A DNA stretch of 64,000 bases, taken from the NCBI GenBank assembly GCA_026873275.1, contig JANTUC010000006.1:2232001-2296000 (forward strand). Reading direction: 5' to 3'. The notes beneath the pieces are model-generated. The model was not told the DNA's origin, did no database searches, and was given only the letters and a program-made list of their open reading frames with translations. This document shows positions 46,238 to 55,462 of this stretch, piece after piece (position 1 is the first letter of the stretch; the number at the start of each line of letters is the position of its first letter). The translations under genes were made by a program, and so were the position numbers. Source of the stretch: Pseudopithomyces maydicus. Lineage: Eukaryota > Ascomycota > Dothideomycetes > Pleosporales > Didymosphaeriaceae.

Positions 46238-47358
46238 TCAATCTGAGGAAACAAGCCATTGTACCCCCTTCGCAAGATTCTCATTGTATTCTGCCCTCGG
46301 TTTGTCAAGCTTCGAAGATGGCCATGTCCAATAATAATGGGGATAACCTTCATAGTAATCAAACTTGCATGGAACCCTAGGTATCTCAGTGATGATCTAA
46401 TCGTAACAGAAAATGCGACTTACTTGTGGTCGTCTAATTTCTGCTTGAATAGCAGACCATCGTCTCGAAGGGTGTCGTGACCCGCTACGGTCAGATACAC
46501 TTTCTTTAGGTCCATGATCTTATGGTGAAGCAAAACTGAGCCGTATGGATCTGTAGGTGGCGTACCGAATGCTTCTATTTATATGTTTAGTCGGTATCCA
46601 AGAGAACTCTATGTAGAACCTACCCCAGAAAGTACGCATAGCTCTGTCCGTGTCAATGGTATGATTGGCATGTTCTTCATACGAAGTGTATTTGGATTTC
46701 AACTCTTCGGGTATTCCGTCTGGATGCATAGTAGCTGGGACTTCGGCCACTACGCCGACTAAAGATTGGCCCAACCCTTCGTCAATTGCCTTCAGAGCCA
46801 CTGCAATGGCAAGTTGGGCTCCAGCCGATACTCCAGAGGTAAAGATCTTGCCCTGTGTGCCACCCAGCTCTTTTGCATGGTCAAACGTCCACCGGAATCC
46901 CTTAAAACAATCATTTATAAGGCCGGGATGCTTGTTCTGAGGTGCAAGGCCGTACTCGACAGATACAAGCACAACATTACCGCCTTTGGAGATGGCTCTG
47001 CAAAAAGCGTCGTCGCCATCTATGTCACCCATCGCCCAACCTCCACCATGATAGTACACGCCGACTGGCCTTCCACCAGAATATCTTTCGGGAGTATAGA
47101 TACGAATGTTCAAACCACCTTCAATTGTCCTATCCTCGGTTTTCACGGCTGGGTCTGGCGATGGGAAGGTATATTTAGAGGCCATCTTAGCGAATATCTT
47201 CCCGAAACCTTCAGCGCAGGCTGCAACGGAATCATGCTGAAGTAACGGTCGCTCGCCGAATTCCTCTTCGAACTTGTAGAGGTCAGTGATGAAGGTCATG
47301 CATGTGGTTGCTGCTTGCATACCTCGACCCAAGGCTTCGCGAACCCTTCAGACGCCAT
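46238..47358 (-). CDS. Alpha/beta-hydrolase-3 esterase, 4 exons
   Basis: The predicted 324-aa esterase has exons 47358-47323, 47272-46624, 46574-46424 and 46376-46238. The oxyanion motif is YYHGGGWAMGD, the nucleophile elbow GVSAGAQ, the acid residue lies in VAGHDTLRDDG and the histidine in YEGYPHYYW. The last two residues of the catalytic triad come from exons 3 and 4, so the splice model matters; it was chosen because it keeps these motifs in frame. The start MASEGFAKPWVE is a 36-nt exon. It is the second esterase of the block and a better match to the HGGG consensus than the one at 23.2 kb. It is a candidate lactone hydrolase. Confidence 0.85.
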
Positions 47359-47696
47359 TTTCAATCAACACAGAGTTGTCAGAGGAAGGAATACCCCTCG
47401 CCGCGAATATGGCCCAATGATCCATCTTCGGCCGGTTATCATCCAATCAGACATGGTCGGTTCCTAGTACAGGTGAAGGTGGAGATGGAGTTGGTCCAAG
47501 CTCCAAGCGGACGCTTAATGTCTTCCAGGCTCCGCTAAATCCCCCGCAACACCCTCGGCCTCGACGCATTCACGCCTGCGCCCTCTCTCTCCATTAGGCA
47601 TAGCGGAGCCGTCATGGATGCCCCAGATAATCGTCGTCTCCAGCGTCTGAGGATTGGTCGTTCAAGATTGCCCGGATAGCAGCAGCTTACAGTAAC
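47359..47696. promoter_or_regulatory. Bidirectional promoter of esterase and acyl-CoA dehydrogenase
   Basis: This 338-nt spacer separates two divergent starts (47358 minus, 47697 plus). It includes a CGGCCG core at 47429-47434. Shared control is inferred from the arrangement. Confidence 0.45.
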
Positions 47697-49112
47697 ATGG
47701 CGACCAACATACAGATGGAGGGCAACCCGGCCTTTGCACGCATCCCGCCATGGGTAAAGGCAAAGCTGCGACCGATTGCTATCGAGAAGATTCAGCAGGT
47801 TCACGACTGGATTGAGAACGAATGTATACCCGCAGAGCGCATATACAAAGCGCAGCTGAAGGAGGCCAGATGGACGACTCCAGCCATCGTGACCGAGCTG
47901 CGGAAGAAGGCAAAGGCCCAGGGCTTGTTCAATCTGTTTCTACCGAATCACTTTGAAGAAAGTCCGGGCTTGACCAATTTGGAATACTCGTGCTGTGCAG
48001 AGATCATGGGCAGGGTCTATTGGGGAGCGCAGGTGAGCTACTCACAACTGCATCTTCAATGCGTATAAAAGCTAACTACTGGCCAGACACTGAACTGCCA
48101 CGCGCCCGAGACCGGCAACATCGAGCTCCTCGCCAAATATTGCACACCGGAGCAGAAGAAGAAGTGGCTACACCCGCTGATGAACGGCGATTTCTCCTCC
48201 GCATACAGCATGACCGAGCCAGACCGAGCCTCCTCAGATGCCACCCAAGTCGGCATCAGCATGCAAATCACAGATACAGAGGTCATAATCAACGGTCGCA
48301 AATTATACGGCAACTGCAAGTACAACGACGAGATGCAAATCTTCATCCTCATGGGATGCTCCGACCCGACCAACAAAAATCCCTGGAACCGACACACAAC
48401 TCTCGTCGTTCCCGCAAACACCCCGGGCCTCACACAAGTCCGCAACCTCTCCATAATGGGCTACGACTGGGCCCCCGAAGGCCACGGCGAATACCTCTAC
48501 GAGAACGTCCGCGTCCCCCGCGAGAACATAATCCTTGGGCCCGGCCGCGCCTTCGAAATCGCACAGGGGCGTCTCGGCCCAGGCCGCATCCATCACTGCA
48601 TGCGGCTCATCGGGCAAGCCGAGCGCGCGTACGAACTTGCCCTCGTCCGCTGCTACGAGCCGCGCAAGAAACCCCGCGGGAAGTTCATCGGCGAGTTCGA
48701 CAGCAACATCGAACGCGTCGCCGACATGCGCATGAGCATCGACGCCATGCGGCTTGTCGTGCTGAACGCGGCAGACACCATGGACCTGCAGGGCAATAAA
48801 GCAGGCAGGTACGCCATCGCGCAGAGCAAGATCATGGTGCCGAACGCCCTGCTCAAGGTCATCGATGAAGCGATGCAGATATATGGTGGCCAGGGCCTCA
48901 CGCAGCATACGCCCCTGCCCGAGATATGGACGTATGCGCGCTTCGTGAGGGTGGCCGATGGGCCCGATTCGGCGCATAGGCATCAGGTGGGGAGGGATCA
49001 GATGAAGATGGCGCAGGGGTTTAGGGAGAGGGCCGAGAGGTATACCGAGAGGTATAAGGAGCTTTGTGGGGAGTGGGGGTTGGAGCCGGAGGAGTTTTGG
49101 GGTGTGGTTTGA
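47697..49112 (+). CDS. Acyl-CoA dehydrogenase (ACAD10/11-like), 2 exons
   Basis: The predicted 453-aa FAD enzyme introduces the first double bond in beta-oxidation of an acyl-CoA. Exons are 47697-48032 and 48087-49112. Features include the N-terminal helical domain (ERIYKAQLKEARW), the FAD-binding segment SAYSMTEPDRASSDAT, GRKLYGNCKYNDEMQIFI in the beta domain, and the C-terminal helical AMQIYGGQGLTQHTPL. The layout resembles the fungal ACAD10/11-type enzymes acting on long or branched chains. No PTS1 is present. It closes the catabolic block and fits downstream of the acyl-CoA ligase. Confidence 0.92.
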
Positions 49113-50063
49113 TAGTTCAGGAAGGTGTATGGGTAGTAGAGAGGGCTTCGGGTTTAAGTGTGAAATTAAATATGGCTTCATCTTTCACTTTGCTATTTTA
49201 ATTTCTAGGTCCGCGAGAATACATGTGTGGTATCTAGAGCGGTGGCATACCATGCTGAAATTGCGAACTTTTGGCAATCATAGTCCTTGGTGAAGTATCA
49301 AACTGAATCATTGCATGCGACGGATACTGCGAAGAGCTCACACTGGCCCGAGTATACTCGGCTTAAGGTACACCATCACGGCAGTGTTGTAAGTCAATTA
49401 TGTATCGCTTAAAAACATTTAAATTTCCATGGAGCGCTTTGGATTGGTTCTCTTAGACATCTTATCGAGATCTTGCTGGTCGTTCTTTTCGCAACGGACA
49501 GATGTATGCAACTAACTTAGAGCTTCATACGATTGAATTAGACAGCCAGACATAACTCTGTCCACCATTCAACTATAGCCATCTGGAGTTTCTATATCGT
49601 GACCAAAGATGGCTGGCCCTGTACGGCAACGGGGCACGCTGGCTCATGGCGTGTCATCATTGAAGGGAGCCGAGAGTCATTGGGATCTTAGGGTGGATTG
49701 CGAGCTGGTATACGGCCAGAGAAACTACCGGTCACTAGGCAAAAGAAATAGGCGAACGATGGCTTCTTGTTCTGAGATTTGCTGGGAGTGGGTGCGATGG
49801 GCGAAAGAGAGTAGGAAGGCGAAGCTAGCATGTAAAAGGTTGGATCAAATTATCATTTTTTGCGTGAAGCTCAAATAGACATATTCACAGTTCAATTTCG
49901 CCTCCCGCTAACATTTCTTCGACAAAAAGCAGTTCAGTCTGGTCCACAAATAGATAGGCCACCGAAGTAGAATGACAAACGAAAAATGACACTATCCCTC
50001 GTCCAATAAATGTAGCAACATTAGAGACGGATAGTTCCATCATATCAATAAAAGCTCACTGTA
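49113..50063. other. Intergenic region
   Basis: About 950 nt between converging genes. A plus-strand frame of 89 codons at 49609-49878 lacks any family feature. Nothing else is supported. Confidence 0.5.
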
Positions 50064-51849
50064 TCATGTCTCCGGGGAAGTGGTTCTGTTGGGTAATTCG
50101 TACATCTGAATCCCTGCGTCCAGCTCACTCAGCGGCCATTGTTCTTTCGGCGTACTATTCGAAACATCATGTGCGGATACGTTCTTTTCCGTCTTTTCCG
50201 AGCGCCGTCGTTCTGCATCAGAATATACGGGGGCGGGGTCGGCCTCGCATATGGGTGGATGATTAACGTCGATGTAGATAGCAGCAGGCTCGACTTCGGC
50301 CATATGCCGACGCCTCCTCCAAAGAAAATATGCCCCAGCTATCAGTATGATGGAGATAATTGACATCCCGATTCCGATAGCTAGCTTGGTGTGTGTAGAC
50401 ATGCCACGATAAGTTGGACCAGGAGCTTGGCCCAGCCAGCCTATCTGGTACTCCCAGTTCGCACCTATAAAAGCCGCCTGCAAGAACGCCCGCCCTAGAA
50501 TGAAGGTATCGCCACTTTCCTGTAGATTATATGGCTGACAGGGAAAATATTACCGAGTGCTTGTAGTTGGAAATTCAAGCGTCAGGTTAAGTAAAGCGAA
50601 GGGAACCTTGATAGTTACCTGTATACCGCATTCAATAAGATAAAACCAGTCAGATTTTACAGCGATTTAAACTCACATTCGAGATATCTCCGATCGCAGG
50701 TGGAAATGTGAAGCTGAGATATGATGGTGAAGTGACGATTGCCTCATAGGCAGGGTCCTCGGTGTTCCATAGGTAATACTATGTTGTCCAGTCAAATTCG
50801 ATTGGCAACAATTTGGCAAGTGCTTCGCATGTCTTAACAGGAAGATATAAATAGGGGCTTCGTGCGTCAAACGTGATGTTTATCGATCTACCGACCGGCT
50901 CATCCCCGTTGGTAAGCAGCTGTGATTTGCTCGTGAAGTCTTTGAATGGAGACTTGCCAAACTCCACCCCGATACCTATAATCACTAATCAACATGGTTT
51001 GATCTATTTCGATTATATTTCCCTTACCTATGTCTAATAGTTCATGACTGAATCCCTCTGTGAAAGTCGTCAGAGGACCAATCACCCGACCTTTGTTGTA
51101 ACCGCCAAAATGTAATGATCCAGGGTAGTCAAAGGCTGCAGATCCAATATGAAGACCAAATGAATAAGAAGGGATCACTTCGTCCCAAGAAAGTCTGTAT
51201 AGGTTTAGAGCCAGTATATAAACCTAAAATCATGACTTACTGTGAGCTGAATAGTTTCGCGGAGCTATTCATCGGTCTAGACGTATGCGTACTATAATTG
51301 AAAGATTGAGTACGATTAGGGCCACCGAGCCCTAAAAAGCCCAACTGAATCCCGCTTGTCGTACCATTGAGATATTGTGTTAGGCCCCGAGAGCTACTAC
51401 TCATGATCGACACATTCCACACCGTTTTGCCATTAATGGTCAACGCACGACTGGTATAGTCCAACTGAAATTGCCCAGAATCCAAACCGAGGATACACAA
51501 GGTCCGGGTGATTTGCCCCAGAAGGGAGCCAGTTGGTAGCGTTAACATCAGGCTCCCAAGTTCCTCCTTTACCACGGAAAGAACCAGGCCATACCACACA
51601 GGATGATTTGGTGATCGTGAATGTCTCATAAGTGCCACCCGGATAGACGTCAATATCAGCATGGTTTTGCTCGCTGATTTCACGCTTCGTGTCATTTCCA
51701 CCTACAGCGATTCGCACAACCTGCCACGGTCCGTCCGGACCATATTTTCTCGAGCTCCAGGGGACAGCAAGGGGATTCTGGGCAAGACTACTGCTCGAGA
51801 ACAGAGTGATCCCCAGTATTATCGCCAAGATTAACGCTATATTGTTCAT
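50064..51849 (-). pseudogene. Aspartyl-protease-like (A1 fold) membrane protein, probably a pseudogene
   Basis: The exons read 51849-51241, 51194-51028, 50975-50677 and 50618-50064. The product would be a secreted/type I membrane protein of about 540 aa: signal peptide (MNNIALILAIILGITLF), an A1-like luminal domain, a membrane segment (IGIGMSIISIILIAGAYF) and a cytosolic tail. The usual DTG is not found; the second active-site region reads FDARSPYLYLP, so catalysis was probably already lost in this family. Two in-frame stops interrupt family-like sequence, TAG at 50781-50779 and TAA at 50552-50550. The frame also shifts by one extra base, most simply in the four-C run at 51516-51519, although the exact site between about 51470 and 51530 is uncertain. 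Skipping a 60-nt GTTAAG...TAG segment would avoid the first stop but remove conserved residues. Confidence 0.7.
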
Positions 51850-53388
51850 TTTTATCCTATGATGACGTATTTGTGGTGGCCAGATAGGAGGTGAGCTTGA
51901 TCGACGATAAGACAATATCAGGAAAGGCTGATGGGCTCGCTCCTGTAAATATATTATTCTTGTGGACAAGGATTTGGATATTTCACGGTTACAAAATCAC
52001 TAGTACGGAGGTTGGCGTGCCCTGGACACAGCGTCTCAGTTGTTTCACAGCTATGCCCTGATTTTAGGATATCTTTGCTCTGCTTGGAATGTGCCTATTC
52101 TCGTTGGACGATGTAATGCCCTGATAGCTAGTCAAAACTATCAGAAGAGAGCGCAAGAAATAACCTATAGCATCTAGTTTCCAGCGTCTGATACGTTAAG
52201 AAATCTCAACCGCATCTAGAGAATGACAAAGCTACGTGTACGTTAGACAGTGCCAACTCGTAGTGGAACCTACCTGTGCACTGCCACGATTCGTATTGCT
52301 ACAATGCGGTTGCGTCCTTTCCATCAGTTCCAAACGCCATCTCCTCCCACCTCTAGAGGGTGACTCTCATCCAATTTATTACCAGACCAAGAAAGATTTT
52401 TCCCAAGATGATTGAGCGTAGATAGGAAAGTAAAACACCTCTATTCAGCAGTACTTTCAAGTCTTACCTAGATCTACTGGCGCTTGGTACATTGTGACTA
52501 GTGCTATATGTTCACCCTATGCTTTGTCCAAGAGTATTACCTAGTTGATGGAGGGCGCTGTGATTGAGCACGAGCACCGTCAGCCAGAAGCTCATTGGTT
52601 GAGGATAAATTTTGGGGGCGCATAATCCCTGTGCACACGTACGGGAAGCCGGATCGAGATCGTCGTTTTGCACTTCGGGGGTCAAAACTCAACAACGGCA
52701 GCAGTGATGATGTATTCTGAGACGGCGACGATAGCGTGTCATTATTCAGTATGGCCTTGGCTTAGCTTATGTGTAGCCAAGATGTTTCGAGACAACAGCT
52801 GAAAGCTACCCGCGCTGTGCCACTTGTGTGCTACGTGTGCGTGGAAATAAGTGGCGCGTATCTGCAGCGCTGGTAGGGAAGATATATTGGATCTGCGGTT
52901 TGCTGACCAGGGTTAAGCTGCGTAACTTGAAATCCTTTCTCAAGGGTCGTGGTTTAAAAGAGGAGTCGGGTGATAGGTTGAGTGCCATCTCCCGCGCTTC
53001 ACCTAATTCGTGCTTGCAAGATTGCAGTCGTATTCGTAGGTCATTTCGCCGTTTGTGCCGGAAAAACGCAATGCTCGGATACACAAGCGTAGAAAGTGCT
53101 GCGTAAGCGACGGGAAGCCACCCATGAGTTCATATATCACGCCGCATACCCCAAACCCTCGAAGTCGCTTGCTCTACCGCACGACTGTGTTACAGTACTG
53201 AAATAGTCGATGTAAAAACGACCGCATGCCTTTAAGAATGCGTGTTCTCAACCCAAACTAGCCCAAGGCCGATTTATGTTTGGCGCGATCCCGGTTCTTT
53301 CCGTCAACGCCGATTTTGGAAAGCGCGGAGTGAAAGGCCAAGCCTCGTTATATTTTGGAAGGCGCGAAGTGAAAGACCAAACTTCATC
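51850..53388. other. Intergenic region
   Basis: About 1.5 kb between divergent genes without a recognisable gene. Two overlapping 92-codon frames near 52806-53106 on opposite strands show no family features. The last 147 nt stay open in the glycosyltransferase frame but lack an ATG. Confidence 0.45.
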
Positions 53389-53390
53389 AT
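53313..53390 (+). repeat. 39-bp tandem repeat, two copies
   Basis: Two adjacent 39-bp units begin at 53313 and 53352; a third partial unit starts near 53391. Most differences between units are G/A or C/T transitions. Read in the glycosyltransferase frame, each unit encodes FWKARSERP plus four more residues. Confidence 0.75.
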
Positions 53391-54705
53391 GTTTTGGAGG
53401 CGCCACTTCTCACCCACCACAAGCGAAGAAAACGACGGGACTTTGAACGGACCAATGCAGCTCTCCAACTGGCTTATGCCTCGGCGCTTCCGATCCGCAA
53501 TCATCGTCTGCCTCATATTGTCGTTTCTCGGTCTTTTGCTCGTCCAGTATCCGGGTTTCGATGACCGCGTGAAAAAGCTGGCCCACGATGCAACTGCACC
53601 CGCGCCAGTAAACTGCAATTGCCCTGGGGTGCCAGACCACAGCGATGAGCTAATCGACCACAGCAATGGTTCCTCCTTCCGAGACTCGATCCAATGGTCG
53701 GACTTTGCATACGTGCAATATGTGACCAGTGAGTAAACAATTCACGCAAGCAATCCTTTCTGCTGACCGTTCGGCTTCCGCATAGACCCGAGCTACCTTT
53801 GCAACTCTTTGATGATCTTCGAGGCTTTGAGGCGTCATGAAACGAAAGCGGATCTCCTCATGATGTACCCGCAGGAATGGGAGCTTTCCGCCCACGCCGC
53901 AAAAGATACCTCGTCGGAGACGGCCCTTTTGATCCAGGCCCGCGACGTATGGAATGTGAGCATGATGCCTATTCAGGTCAAGACGTTCAAAAACGAGCAG
54001 GATCCCACGTGGCAAGACAGCTACACCAAGTTGTTGGCGTTTAACCAGACACAGTATAAACGCGTCATATCGATCGACTCTGACGGCACAATCTTGGACA
54101 ACATGGACGAGCTCTTCCTTCTTCCCTCGGCGCCCGTAGCTATGCCGCGTGCGTATTGGATGCCCGAGAAATTCTTCCTGTCCAGTCAACTTATCGTCAT
54201 CGAGCCTTCACAAGCAGAATGGACGCGGGTGGAAGATGCCATGGACCATCATCAAGGCCACGATTACGACATGGATATCTTGAACAAGCTCTATGCGAAA
54301 TCGAGCACCGTTATCCCCCATCGCAAGTACGATATTCTCTCCGGAGAGTTCCACAACACGGAACACGAGAATTACCTTGGATCGCCTGTCGAAAAATGGG
54401 ACGCGAGGAATGCTCTGAAGGAGGCAAAGTTCGTGCACTTTTCCGACTGGCCGATGCCAAAGCCTTGGTTGGAACCGCAGGAAGGCATGGTGGAGAAGTA
54501 CCAGCCCGAGTGTAGGATGGTACGGCCAGAGCTACAAGACTGCTCAGATCGCGAAGTATGGCTACATCTGCGTGAAGACTTCTCTCAGCGGCGCGAGCGG
54601 GTATGTGGAAGGGCGTTCGATGAAAAAGCTCGGCCTCAATTGCGCAAACGCTTTCTTGGTGATCGCGTATCTTCTCCACCGTGGTATGAGCCGCGCTTCG
54701 GTTGA
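53389..54705 (+). CDS. Type II membrane glycosyltransferase (GT8-like), 2 exons
   Basis: The predicted 419-aa protein has exons 53389-53728 and 53786-54705. It begins MFWRRHFSPTTSEEN and has one membrane anchor (SAIIVCLILSFLGLLLVQYP, about residues 33-52), so it should be a Golgi or ER type II protein. The catalytic domain shows NPSYLCNSLMIFEALRR, KRVISIDSDGTILDNMDELF with the DxD-type metal site, and FVHFSDWPMPKPW near the end, as in glycogenin/GNT1-like enzymes of family GT8. The donor sugar is unknown. Its frame is open without ATG back to 53242 through a tandem repeat, so an upstream exon or longer N-terminus is possible. Confidence 0.82.
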
Positions 54706-55462
54706 AAGAAACCGTCCATGTAGGTAGCTTCTCTCATGGTAGAACCAAAATCTACGAATTACGTGAGCCTGTTGAATTGAGAAATACAGTGGTTGACTTT
54801 GCAACAGGAAGTTTGACTTTGCGACATGTAGTTAGCCTGATGAGAATCGCCGATTCTGCGATTGACAGATGGCAGTTTGTTTAATTACACTTGTACAACG
54901 GTGCTTTTCAGCCGTCATTGAGAATCAGCTAGACTCGGGATAATATTTTGTGCGTGGAACAGGACCGTAAGGCGTAGGGACTTCTCTACTTAGCCCCCGG
55001 AACGTGCATAGCATCTTGTTGCATGAGAGGGATTGTTAAACTGTAGCTGTTTACTTGTTCACACTAGATACTTTTCAGATCCACTAGAGAGTCACAACTG
55101 TATAACAAATTGAGCTTGCAATCATGACTTGAGCGTCGTGCGTTGGAATCTCTGTACCTATGGCGTCAGAATTGGAGCGTAGACTTGTGCTTATCGCGTC
55201 CGCAATTCGTCTTCCTCTTATTTCATCTTATCACCACGATCTTCCATCTCGACTATAACGGATAAAATGCCTTGAATTAGACGCTCTCGATGTTAGGGAT
55301 TCAATGGGCGGTGAAGGATGTCATCGTTGGTCGCGTGGTCGCCTTCCAAGTAGTGCGCCAAGCTGCAAGTTTGCCCAGAAAGCCCGACGGGCCGAACGTT
55401 GACGGGAGCCTCAACTCTCAACATTGCGCGCATCGCCTTCTCAGGCTTCATCAGTGCTTCGA
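54706..55462. other. Intergenic region
   Basis: This 757-nt spacer lies between two plus-strand genes. It should hold the promoter of the double-zinc-cluster regulator. No gene is supported. Confidence 0.45.

Noticed and set aside
23226..49112. Reading the enzyme block as a secondary-metabolite biosynthetic cluster
   Set aside because: No polyketide synthase, peptide synthetase, terpene synthase or prenyltransferase is present in the window, and CoA ligase with PTS1 plus acyl-CoA dehydrogenase points to degradation.
48303..49181. 292-codon minus-strand frame opposite the acyl-CoA dehydrogenase
   Set aside because: It is a shadow of a GC-rich coding exon with no family features.
50779..50838. 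60-nt intron (GTTAAG...TAG) that would remove the first stop of the aspartyl-protease-like gene
   Set aside because: It keeps frame but deletes family-like residues (LPVKTCEALAKLLPIEF), and the second stop would remain.
51478..51511. 34-nt intron to explain the frame change in exon 1 of the aspartyl-protease-like gene
   Set aside because: It is shorter than introns elsewhere in the window and would remove GLDSGQFQ, which looks coding; one extra base in a C run is simpler.
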